Part shown: piece by piece, positions 47,537-55,578 of the stretch | How the letters are laid out: each line of letters opens with the position of its first letter | How positions within the stretch are numbered: position 1 is the stretch's first letter | Assembly (NCBI RefSeq): GCF_014640175.1 | Contig: NZ_BMGL01000006.1 | Span: forward strand, 1 to 64,000 | Length of the DNA: 64,000 nucleotides | Direction of reading: 5' to 3' | Origin: Psychroflexus salis | GTDB taxonomy: Bacteria; Bacteroidota; Bacteroidia; Flavobacteriales; Flavobacteriaceae | Notes under the pieces: model-generated | Databases searched by the model: none | What the model was told of the DNA's origin: nothing | Seen by the model: only the letters and a program-made list of their open reading frames with translations | Program-made: the position numbers and the translations under genes

Positions 47537-50056
47537 TTACATATCATTGCTGAAGAAAATTGCATTCATCATTAATTTGCTTGTACCAAGCCAAAATGCT
47601 CTAAAATTAGGATTATCTGTAAAATAAATTACTTTACCACTACCTAAGTTAGCTGTTTTAAAAGCAGAAGTATTTTTTAATAAAGCAAGGTTTTCTTCGC
47701 TTATATAACCACTTAACAATGGGTTTTCGCTGTATTGAATCGGATTATTAAAACTGTCTTTATCGGGTTCTAAAAACTGAGTCGTATTTCTAAAAACAGC
47801 CATTTTAGAAGTAGTAAATCCAAAATTTATTGGATGTGTTCGGTCTAAATTCACTTCAAATATGGCACCACCAATGCGTTGGGCACCGTAATAGTTTCGT
47901 CTATTTTCGTAACTTACATTTTTGGCTTCAGTATTTTCTTGTTTTTTTAATTCAGCATTAATTAAGTTGGATGATTTTAACCAGCTTATGCTATTTCTAA
48001 AACTGATTAAATGCCCTCCATTTTGCACCCAAGTTTTAATTTGATCGGTATTTGTATTAATTCCATTTCCATAAGCATTGGGAATAATTAAATGCGTGTA
48101 TTTTGATAAATCTACTCTAGAAAAGTTGCGTGCATCAAGTTTTGTAACTGGTATTTCGTAGCGGTAATCTAATAAATGCCAAATCTCACCAGCATCGCTA
48201 ACGCTAACACCGTCGCCCACCAACAAAGCAATTTTTGGTTTTTGTAGAGTTTGAAAACTTGGACTTCCTAAGCTTACACCTTCGGTTAGACCAGATGTAA
48301 TTGGTGTAATGTTTACTGTGTTTTCGGATGCTAAATTGTTTAGTAATTCAAAGATTTCAGAAGAATTGATCACTTGGTTTTGAACGGGAATTAAAATGCT
48401 TCCGTAATCAAATTCAGTTGTATCATTTTTGAATTGTTTGTTAGCTACTCTAGGTCGTAAACCTTTATCTAAGAGCGTAAAAAGGACTTTTGGCGCATTA
48501 AAATCAGACCAACGCAATACGTAAGCATAATCGCTTTTTCGCAATTGATGTTTAAACTGTGTTTCTAATTCTGTAATTTCTCCTGAAGCTTTTTTCATTG
48601 GAAAATTTTGATCTAAAGCAACACCAAAAGAATGTTTAAAACTAAATGCAGAAACATCGTAAAAAAGTGAATCTTTAAATTGTGTTCGGTCTTCGAACAT
48701 TGCTTCAATAAGTTTTGCTTGCATTTGTTTTTTAGGAACTACTAAAACTTCATGTTTTGGAAACACGTTACCTTTAATAGTAACATCATCGCTGGGACGA
48801 TGGATTTTTATTTGATGCTGTTGCAGTATTTTTCCTAGTTCGTTCACCAAAAAAGGATCATTTTTTTTAGCGATTAAATACGCATCATCTTCTGCATTTT
48901 CAATAGAATTTTTATAGAAATCCCGTTGATAATTCAATAAATTTTCCCTTAAATCTACACTTGCTTTTAAAGTTGATAAAGATGTTAAAAATTGATTTTT
49001 TACTGTAAAAGGAAAACTTAAATTACCAAAATCTGTTTCTTGTACATGTCCGCGAGAGCTTGCTTGCTCAAACAAAATACCTACGCTACCATGAATATCT
49101 GGAAAAGTAGACCCTTTACCATAATAAAAATCATCAAAACTTTCTTTAGTGTAATAAAACGAGCCTGCTTCATCTAAACTAGAAGCATGAAAATTAGCAA
49201 TTTTTTGAGTGAGTTCTTGATTTTTTTGTGGAGTTAACGGATGTGTTCGCTCTGGAATTCCAGGTTGAAAAAAGAAAGTAGAATTTGGATACATTTCGTG
49301 ATGGTCGGTTAACACATTAGGTTTCCATTCGTGAAAAGTTTTTATTCTTGTTTGAGAAGACGGATGCTGAACAGGAAGCCAATCGCGATTTAAATCGAAC
49401 CAATAGTGATTAGTGCGCCCACGTGGCCAGGTTTCAGAAAACTCTCTATCGTTTGCATCAGGATTTAAAAATTCGCTTTTATTGGTATTTACCCAACTGG
49501 CAAAACGTTGAAGCCCATCTGGGTTAAAGCATGGGTCTAAAAGTATAATGGTATGATTCAAAAAATCTTGAATTTCTTCGCCTTCGGCTGCAGCTAAGTA
49601 ATATGCGTAGACCAAAGCCGCATTGCTTCCACTCGGCTCGTTACCGTGTACCGAATATCCTTGATTAATGACAACAGGGACTTCAGAAATATCCACATCC
49701 GATTTTCCGTTGATCAATAAATTTCGATTGTTTTTTATTTCCGCTAAGTTTTCATGATTTTTTTCTGAAGTTATGGTCAGCAAAATTAAAGGTCTATTTT
49801 CGTAAGTAAACCCGCGATTTTCTATATGTATTCTCGGACTTGCATCGGCTAGAGCATACATGTATTGTACTAATCTATCATGACTAACATGTTGATTTCC
49901 TGGAGTGAAGTGAATAACTTCAGAAGGTTTGGGTATAGCTGAGTTGAACTCTATGTTTTGTGGCAAGTAATAAGAAAGGTCTACTTGAGTTTGTGCTGAT
50001 AAATAGCTTGATAATAAGCTTACACAGCCTAAAATTAGAATAGATTTTAATTTCAT
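47537..50056 (-). CDS. Secreted M14-family zinc carboxypeptidase
   Basis: An 839-residue exported peptidase. The start at 50056 (MKLKSILILGCVSL) gives a proper signal peptide to about residue 21; the longer frame to 50113 runs into the terminator of the upstream gene. The M14 domain covers about residues 55-400: zinc ligands His137 and Glu140 (HGNEPSG), His252/253 (TDHHEMY), and the catalytic Glu330 in GILFEQAS. Residues about 400-839 form a large C-terminal region with a flavodoxin/glutamine-amidotransferase-like part (KIALLVGDG and LIIPNAYGNG). It may be a carboxypeptidase or amidase acting on peptides or peptidoglycan fragments. Confidence 0.88.
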   Translation of the reverse strand: MKLKSILILGCVSLLSSYLSAQTQVDLSYYLPQNIEFNSAIPKPSEVIHFTPGNQHVSHDRLVQYMYALADASPRIHIENRGFTYENRPLILLTITSEKNHENLAEIKNNRNLLINGKSDVDISEVPVVINQGYSVHGNEPSGSNAALVYAYYLAAAEGEEIQDFLNHTIILLDPCFNPDGLQRFASWVNTNKSEFLNPDANDREFSETWPRGRTNHYWFDLNRDWLPVQHPSSQTRIKTFHEWKPNVLTDHHEMYPNSTFFFQPGIPERTHPLTPQKNQELTQKIANFHASSLDEAGSFYYTKESFDDFYYGKGSTFPDIHGSVGILFEQASSRGHVQETDFGNLSFPFTVKNQFLTSLSTLKASVDLRENLLNYQRDFYKNSIENAEDDAYLIAKKNDPFLVNELGKILQQHQIKIHRPSDDVTIKGNVFPKHEVLVVPKKQMQAKLIEAMFEDRTQFKDSLFYDVSAFSFKHSFGVALDQNFPMKKASGEITELETQFKHQLRKSDYAYVLRWSDFNAPKVLFTLLDKGLRPRVANKQFKNDTTEFDYGSILIPVQNQVINSSEIFELLNNLASENTVNITPITSGLTEGVSLGSPSFQTLQKPKIALLVGDGVSVSDAGEIWHLLDYRYEIPVTKLDARNFSRVDLSKYTHLIIPNAYGNGINTNTDQIKTWVQNGGHLISFRNSISWLKSSNLINAELKKQENTEAKNVSYENRRNYYGAQRIGGAIFEVNLDRTHPINFGFTTSKMAVFRNTTQFLEPDKDSFNNPIQYSENPLLSGYISEENLALLKNTSAFKTANLGSGKVIYFTDNPNFRAFWLGTSKLMMNAIFFSNDM

Positions 50057-50081
50057 TTGAGAGATTTTGGCTAAAAATAAA

Positions 50082-50111
50082 GAAACCGTCTCTAAAATAA
50101 GAAACGGTTTC
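50082..50111 (-). terminator. Terminator after the PUR-domain gene
   Basis: An 8-bp stem (50082-50089 with 50104-50111) with a 14-base loop, followed on the minus strand by T-rich sequence. It overlaps the extended but unlikely start of the M14 gene. Confidence 0.7.
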
Positions 50112-50135
50112 ATTTTTTACAGAAATTTTAGTCTT

Positions 50136-50516
50136 TTAGATATCATCAAAACTAACATCGGTAAACTTTTCATTCGATGCTACTTTAGTTTCTGTTTGAA
50201 AATCCTTGTCTTTTGAAGGGTCAAAATTAGCTTGATGTCTTTCGCTGATTACCTCTTCTCCTTTCTCGTTAATAATGAAATTTGTAGCTTCATCTAAAGC
50301 ATTTTGAAAATTCTCAAAATCTTCTTTATATAAGTAAATTTTATGCTTTCGGTAAAAATAAGAACCATCGTCGTTGGTAAACTTTTTACTTTCAGTAATC
50401 GTTAAATAATAATCGTCTGCTTTGGTTGAGCGTACATCAAAAAAATAAGTTCTTCTTCCTGCACGGATTACTTTTGCAAAAATTTCATCGTTCTTCACCA
50501 GTTCATGATCACTCAT
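50136..50516 (-). CDS. PUR-domain nucleic-acid-binding protein (DUF3276)
   Basis: A 126-residue small protein of the bacterial Pur-alpha family (DUF3276). The PUR repeat is seen in FAKVIRAGRRTYFFDVRSTKADDYYLTITE (positions about 13-42), then YRKHKIYLYKEDFENF. The C-terminal 40 residues are acidic and probably flexible. Such proteins bind single-stranded DNA or RNA; a Borrelia relative regulates a promoter. Its target here is unknown. It is 75 bp downstream of the ABC exporter gene. Confidence 0.88.
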   Translation of the reverse strand: MSDHELVKNDEIFAKVIRAGRRTYFFDVRSTKADDYYLTITESKKFTNDDGSYFYRKHKIYLYKEDFENFQNALDEATNFIINEKGEEVISERHQANFDPSKDKDFQTETKVASNEKFTDVSFDDI

Positions 50517-50591
50517 AATTTGTATTTGTTTTGATTTAATTGCTTCGTAAAGTCAAAAAAACACAAAAACTAAACAATTACCAAAGATTAT

Positions 50592-52349
50592 TTAACTTTC
50601 TTTTTGGTCAAGTTGTTTATCGTATAGCTTTTTATAATATCCATCTTGCTGAATCAAGTCTTCGTGATTACCCTGTTCAAGAATTTCACCTTCATCTAAA
50701 ATAATAATATGGTCAGCACTTTTAGCAGAAGAAACTCTGTGACTAACCACCACAGCAGTTTTATTAGATGAAATTTCTTGTAATTTTTTAAATATTTCCT
50801 CTTCGGTTTCAGTATCTACAGCCGACAAACAATCATCAAAAAGTACAATTCTTGGGTTTTTAATAATCGCTCTAGCAATAGAAACCCGTTGTTTTTGACC
50901 TCCTGATAAGGTTATACCACGTTCACCTAAAATTGTATCATATTTTTTTGCAAAGCCCATAATATTTTGGTGAACAGCTGCATTTTTGGCTGCTTCAATT
51001 ACTTCATCTTGTGTTGCTTCAACATTACCAAATCGAATATTATTAGCTATGGATTCACTAAACAAAAATGCATCCTGTGGCACATAACCAATACTTTTAC
51101 GTAAACTTTCTAAGTTTATCGCATCTGTAGGTTTACCATCGATTAAAACTTTTCCTTGTGTTGGGTCGTACAGCCTTCCTATTAATTCTAAGATAGTAGA
51201 TTTGCCACTTCCAGTTTTACCCATAATAGCCAAAGTTTCTCCCGTTTTTACTTCGAAAGAAATATTTTTTAAAGCAGTTATATTGGTATCTTCATAGGTA
51301 AAGGAAACGTTTTTAAATTCAATTCCGCCTTTAATTTCTTCTTTTAAATTCGAATAATTTTTAATGCTTGGTTCTTGGCTTAAAAATTCATTAATTCTTT
51401 TTTGTGATGCAGCAGATTGTTGTACCATAGATGTTATCCAACCTACTGAAGCTACTGGCCAAGTTAACATGTTTACGTATAGTAAGAATTCAACAATTAC
51501 GCCTAAAGATTCAATTTCACCATCAATATATCGTGTACCGCCAATATAAATAACCAATAAGTTGCTTACTCCTATGAGTAAAACCATTAATGGAAAAAAG
51601 AAAGCCTGTACCTTAACAAGATTAATGTTTTTCTGACGACTATCGTTAGACATTATTTCAAAATCAGACGAAACTTGGGGTTCAATTCCATATGATTTAA
51701 TTACGCTAACCCCACTAAAACTCTCTTGTGTAAACGTATTTAAACTCGATAAGATTTGTTGCACAATCGTACTGCGTTTATTAATGGCAACACTCAATTT
51801 ATAAATAGCTACCGAAAGAATAGGTAAAGGAATTAAAGTATATAATGTTAAGATTGGTGCTGTAGAAATCATGTATGAAACTACGACTACAAAAAGTGTA
51901 AAAGTCATTACACCATACATTAAGGCTGGACCAACATACATGCGCACTTTAGAAACATCTTCGCTAATGCGATTCATTAAATCTCCTGTTCTGTTTTTTT
52001 TGTAAAAATTTAATGAAAGTTTTTGGTACTGCTCGTAAATTTCATTCTTTAAATCATATTCAATTTGCCTTGAAACAACAATAAAGGTTTGGCGCATAAA
52101 AAAGGTTAAAACAGCCGATAAAGCTGCTGTAGCAATAATAACGCCAATATTAAAAAGCAATTCTGATTGAACTGCTGATGCATCTGTAATTTCTCCATCG
52201 CTCCAAGCTTTAATTACATCGGTAGACTTACCGATAAATCGAGGTGTAAACAAAGTGAAAATTCGAGCAGCAACGGTTATAACAAAACCTAAAATTAACT
52301 GCCATTTATATTTTATAAAAAACTTATTTAAGTATTTTAGTTCTTTCAT
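50592..52349 (-). CDS. ABC exporter (fused permease-ATPase)
   Basis: A 585-residue half-transporter. Residues 1-310 hold six transmembrane helices of the type IV (ABC_membrane) fold; residues about 340-575 are the ATPase, with Walker A GKTGSGKST near residue 377, Q loop GYVPQDAFLF, signature LSGGQKQR, Walker B ILFDDCLSAVD-like sequence (VLFDDCLSAVD) and H loop VVSHR. It works as a dimer at the inner membrane. Substrate (lipid, peptide or drug) cannot be read from sequence; in flavobacteria this MdlB/MsbA-like gene commonly sits opposite nusB, as here. Confidence 0.92.
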   Translation of the reverse strand: MKELKYLNKFFIKYKWQLILGFVITVAARIFTLFTPRFIGKSTDVIKAWSDGEITDASAVQSELLFNIGVIIATAALSAVLTFFMRQTFIVVSRQIEYDLKNEIYEQYQKLSLNFYKKNRTGDLMNRISEDVSKVRMYVGPALMYGVMTFTLFVVVVSYMISTAPILTLYTLIPLPILSVAIYKLSVAINKRSTIVQQILSSLNTFTQESFSGVSVIKSYGIEPQVSSDFEIMSNDSRQKNINLVKVQAFFFPLMVLLIGVSNLLVIYIGGTRYIDGEIESLGVIVEFLLYVNMLTWPVASVGWITSMVQQSAASQKRINEFLSQEPSIKNYSNLKEEIKGGIEFKNVSFTYEDTNITALKNISFEVKTGETLAIMGKTGSGKSTILELIGRLYDPTQGKVLIDGKPTDAINLESLRKSIGYVPQDAFLFSESIANNIRFGNVEATQDEVIEAAKNAAVHQNIMGFAKKYDTILGERGITLSGGQKQRVSIARAIIKNPRIVLFDDCLSAVDTETEEEIFKKLQEISSNKTAVVVSHRVSSAKSADHIIILDEGEILEQGNHEDLIQQDGYYKKLYDKQLDQKES

Positions 52350-52558
52350 TAAGTAAATTTGATAGTGGACAAAGGTAAACTAAATTGAAAAAGGCAAAGC
52401 TGTGATAACAATAATTTACAAAGCCTTAAAAACTCCATTACAATACTAAGGCCTTTTTAATTATATGAGTAATATTTTGATTTTACTAAACTTAAAGCCT
52501 AGGTTTAGATTAGCTTGAAAAAAAAGAAATATACTAGTTCTTTTGTTGATTAAAATAT

Positions 52559-52566
52559 TAATTTTG
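52559..52566 (+). promoter_or_regulatory. Bacteroidota -7 box of nusB
   Basis: TAATTTTG, an exact TAnnTTTG match, ends 25 bp before the nusB ATG; no clear -33 TTG at standard spacing. Confidence 0.5.
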
Positions 52567-52591
52567 CCGACTTAAATTTTACGCTCTATTC

Positions 52592-53533
52592 ATGTTAACT
52601 AGAAGACATATTCGCGCCAAAGTAATGCAATCTATCTATGCTTTTAAACAAGGTAAAAACGACCAATTAAGCACAGAAGAAAAATTTTTAAGAAAAAGCA
52701 TGGATGACATGTACGATTTATTTCTTTTAAATTTCGAATTGCTAATTGCTGTGCAAGAAAAGGCAAAGAACTACCTAGAATTGGTTCAGAAGAAACACTT
52801 AGCTACAGCCGAAGAGCGTGATCCAAATCCCAAATTTTTAGATAATTTATTGCTTAAAAAGCTAGAAGACTCAACAATTTTAAGCAATGAAGTTGAAAGA
52901 AGAAAGCTGAATCATTGGAAGTTAGATGACGAATACCCTTCATCGATTTGGAACAACTTAAAAGATTCAGATTTATATAAAGAATATGTACAAACCAAAG
53001 GCAACGACTTTAAAGAAGACAAAGAATTTATTATCCAGTTTTTTAAAAAAATAGTTGCACCTACCGATCAGCTATACGATTATTACGAAGACCAAAAACT
53101 TACTTGGATAGACGATTTACCAATTGTAAACACAAGTGTTTTAAAATTTCTTCAAAAAATAAAACAAAAAGATGAGGATATAAAAATACCAAACTTGTTT
53201 AAGAACTTTGATGACGAACAATTTGGAAAACAACTTTTTCATAAAACCATGCTGAATGAAAAAGAATATTTAAAAGATATAGAAGGAAAAACACCAGGCT
53301 GGGAACAAGACCGATATGCCGAAATCGACAAGATTTTGATTACCATGGGTTTGTGTGAGTTTATTAAATTTCCGAGTATTCCTGTGAAAGTTACTATAAA
53401 TGAATACTTAGAGTTAGCCAAAGAGTATTCTACTCCTAAAAGCAGTATTTTTATAAATGGAGTTTTAGATAAACTGGCTAAAGAATATAAAGAAAGTGGT
53501 AAAATCAATAAAATAGGACGCGGCTTAATGTAA
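52592..53533 (+). CDS. nusB: Transcription antitermination factor NusB, long form
   Basis: A 313-residue protein. It begins MLTRRHIRAKVMQSIYAF, the usual NusB N terminus, and ends with the conserved block IKFPSIPVKVTINEYLELAKEY then FINGVLDKLAKEY (positions about 263-300), which matches the NusB C terminus. E. coli NusB has 139 residues; the insert of about 130 residues in the middle is charged and helical and is usual in Bacteroidota. NusB joins NusE on boxA RNA to keep rRNA transcription processive. It lies upstream of the DUF1573-yajC pair. Confidence 0.93.
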   Translation: MLTRRHIRAKVMQSIYAFKQGKNDQLSTEEKFLRKSMDDMYDLFLLNFELLIAVQEKAKNYLELVQKKHLATAEERDPNPKFLDNLLLKKLEDSTILSNEVERRKLNHWKLDDEYPSSIWNNLKDSDLYKEYVQTKGNDFKEDKEFIIQFFKKIVAPTDQLYDYYEDQKLTWIDDLPIVNTSVLKFLQKIKQKDEDIKIPNLFKNFDDEQFGKQLFHKTMLNEKEYLKDIEGKTPGWEQDRYAEIDKILITMGLCEFIKFPSIPVKVTINEYLELAKEYSTPKSSIFINGVLDKLAKEYKESGKINKIGRGLM

Positions 53534-53548
53534 TCTTTAAAATATTAT

Positions 53549-53556
53549 TACTTTTG
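53549..53556 (+). promoter_or_regulatory. Bacteroidota -7 box of the DUF1573-yajC pair
   Basis: TACTTTTG, an exact TAnnTTTG match, ends 28 bp before the ATG at 53585. Confidence 0.5.
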
Positions 53557-53584
53557 TGCTTAAATTAAATTAAAATAAAAAAAC

Positions 53585-54067
53585 ATGAAAAAATTATTGT
53601 TATTAGGAATGGCTATTGCTACTTTTTCTTTTACTTCTTGTCAAGAAGAAGCTTCTAAAAAAGTAGATGACGAAAAAGTTGCTGAAGCAACAGAACGCGA
53701 TGCACAACAGGCTAAGTTTCCAACGATGGATTTCGAAGTAAAAGAACACGATTTTGGAAATGTAGAAGAAGGCGATGTTGTAGAGCACGTTTTTAAATTT
53801 ACCAACAATGGAGATGCACCTTTAATTATTACTGATGCTAAAGCTTCTTGTGGTTGTACGGTACCAAGTTACCCAAAAAATGAACCAATTGCTGCAGGTG
53901 AGTCTGGCGAAATGACTGTTAAGTTTAATACACGTGGTAAGCCAAACCAACAAATGAAGCAAGTACGTATTACTGCAAATACTGAATCTGGTAGAGAATC
54001 AATTAGAATCAAAGCTTTTGTTAATCCTAAAGGAGGAAGCAAAGCGACAGGATCTCCAGTACAATAA
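53585..54067 (+). CDS. DUF1573 lipoprotein
   Basis: A 160-residue lipoprotein (lipobox FTSC, Cys19). After an acidic linker, residues about 50-150 are a DUF1573 immunoglobulin-like beta domain, with HDFGNVEEGDVVEHVFKFTN, the cysteine-containing ASCGCTVP motif and GKPNQQMKQVRITANT. DUF1573 proteins are very common in Bacteroidota and have no known function; relatives include ASPM/SPD-2/Hydin-like folds. It is followed 6 bp later by yajC in what appears to be a two-gene unit. Confidence 0.87.
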   Translation: MKKLLLLGMAIATFSFTSCQEEASKKVDDEKVAEATERDAQQAKFPTMDFEVKEHDFGNVEEGDVVEHVFKFTNNGDAPLIITDAKASCGCTVPSYPKNEPIAAGESGEMTVKFNTRGKPNQQMKQVRITANTESGRESIRIKAFVNPKGGSKATGSPVQ

Positions 54068-54073
54068 TTTAAT

Positions 54074-54376
54074 ATGGAAAATATTCAAAGTTTACTTCCA
54101 TTCGTCTTAATTTTTGTTGTGGTATATTTCTTTATGATTAGACCACAAATGAAAAGACAAAAGCAAGAAAAACAATTTGCCGAAAGTCTTAAAAAAGGTG
54201 ACAAAGTAATTACCAAAAGCGGTCTGCATGGTAAAATTGCAGATTTTAGCGAAAAGTTAGATGCTATAATTATTGAAACAGGAGCTGGAAAAATGACATT
54301 TGATAAATCGTCTATTTCTCATGAGCTTTCTGCTAAATTGAATGCGCCTAAAGAAGAAAAGAAAGACAAGAAGTAA
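54074..54376 (+). CDS. yajC: Preprotein translocase subunit YajC
   Basis: A 100-residue protein with a single N-terminal membrane helix (residues 9-22), the family motif FFMIRPQMKRQKQ and a soluble domain with GDKVITKSGLHGKI. It is an accessory partner of SecDF at the Sec translocon. The C-terminal end is Lys-rich. Size and order nusB-DUF1573-yajC are usual in flavobacteria. Confidence 0.94.
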   Translation: MENIQSLLPFVLIFVVVYFFMIRPQMKRQKQEKQFAESLKKGDKVITKSGLHGKIADFSEKLDAIIIETGAGKMTFDKSSISHELSAKLNAPKEEKKDKK

Positions 54377-54391
54377 AATTAAGTAGATATT

Positions 54392-54428
54392 AAAAAAGCC
54401 ATTTCTTAATTGAAATGGCTTTTTTAAT
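54392..54428. terminator. Terminator between yajC and the alcohol dehydrogenase gene
   Basis: A perfect 14-bp stem (54392-54405 with 54412-54425), loop TTAATT. A and T runs on both sides allow use by both convergent genes. Confidence 0.88.
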
Positions 54429-54446
54429 TTATAAAAACTTATGTAT

Positions 54447-55451
54447 CTATGGTTTTAACACCACTCTAAATCTAGATTTATTTTCTATCATTTTTGTGTA
54501 AGCATCGTTTACATCTTCAAGCTTAAATTCTTCTACCATAGTTTGTGTACCAAATAACGAGCTAAAACGCAAAGTATCTTCAGAATCTGTTGCAGTTCCA
54601 CTTGGCCAGCCAGCAACCGATTTTCTTCCCATTAACATTTGCATAGGATTTACTTCTACTTTTTCTGGCGTTGCTCCTACCATTAACAACTTCCCATCAA
54701 TTCCTAGACCACCCAAAACATCAGTCATTGCCTGACCACTTGGTGCTGTTCCTAAAATTAATTTGGCTCCACCTAAGTTTTGTAATTTTTCTGCAACATT
54801 TTCAGATTTGGCATTGATGAAATGATGCGCACCAAGTTTACTTGCTAACTCCTTTTTATCGTCGCTTGTAGAAATCGCTACCGTTTCCATTCCCATTTTA
54901 TGGGCATATTGAATGGCTAGGTGTCCTAAACCGCCAATACCTTGTATAGCTACCAAATCTCCAGCGGTAATTCCAGAATTTCGTAAAGCATTAAATACAG
55001 TAATGCCAGCACACAATAGTGGAGCTGCTTCTATTGATTTTAAATCGTCTGGTACGGCAACTAAAGCTTCTTGTGGTGCGCACATGTATTCGGCATAACC
55101 ACCATCATAAGAAATACCACTAACCTTTGCGTTTTCGCAAGAAATAAAATCGCCTCTGCGACAGGGTTCACATTCAAAACAATGTCCGCCATGCCAACCA
55201 ACTCCAACGCGTTGACCTACTTTCCAATTATTTACATTTTCAGCAACTTCTTCAACTGCTCCTATTACTTCATGACCTGGAACTCTTGGGTATTTAATAC
55301 CTGGAAAGGTCCCATCTTTTACAAAAGCATCTGAATGACATATTCCACATGCTTCAACTTTTATTATAACTTCATTAGCTTTAGGAGTTGGTTTTTCTAG
55401 ATCTACTAAATGAAAATCTCCTCCTGCTTTTTTAATTTGTGCTGCTTTCAT
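54447..55451 (-). CDS. Zinc-dependent alcohol dehydrogenase
   Basis: A 334-residue medium-chain dehydrogenase. The start at 55451 (MKAAQIKKAGGDFHLVD) is preferred; the frame extends to 55571 but that stretch overlaps the terminator of the giant gene. Catalytic zinc ligands lie in CGICHSD (Cys35) and PGHE (His60, Glu61) with Cys near residue 148; the structural zinc has Cys91, 94, 97 and 105. The NAD(P) fold is in GIGGLGHLA. It resembles the AdhP/AdhA-type ethanol or broad alcohol dehydrogenases; substrate is not determinable. Confidence 0.92.
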   Translation of the reverse strand: MKAAQIKKAGGDFHLVDLEKPTPKANEVIIKVEACGICHSDAFVKDGTFPGIKYPRVPGHEVIGAVEEVAENVNNWKVGQRVGVGWHGGHCFECEPCRRGDFISCENAKVSGISYDGGYAEYMCAPQEALVAVPDDLKSIEAAPLLCAGITVFNALRNSGITAGDLVAIQGIGGLGHLAIQYAHKMGMETVAISTSDDKKELASKLGAHHFINAKSENVAEKLQNLGGAKLILGTAPSGQAMTDVLGGLGIDGKLLMVGATPEKVEVNPMQMLMGRKSVAGWPSGTATDSEDTLRFSSLFGTQTMVEEFKLEDVNDAYTKMIENKSRFRVVLKP

Positions 55452-55483
55452 TGTATGACTTTTATTGTTATTAAAAATATAGA

Positions 55484-55538
55484 GCAAAAAAATAGCTCTA
55501 AATACTACAATCTTGAAGTTATAGTTTTTAGAGCTATT
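55484..55538 (-). terminator. Terminator after the giant T9SS protein gene
   Basis: A perfect 12-bp stem (55491-55502 with 55527-55538) with a 24-base loop, followed on the minus strand by seven T. Confidence 0.8.
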
Positions 55539-55578
55539 AAAAGTTAATTTGCATTTAAAACTTAAAATCAAGCCATAA

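Noticed and set aside
52415-52470. Hairpin with GCCTTA/TAAGGC between the ABC exporter and nusB
   Set aside because: The stem is only six base pairs with a long loop, and no plus-strand gene ends upstream that would need a terminator here.
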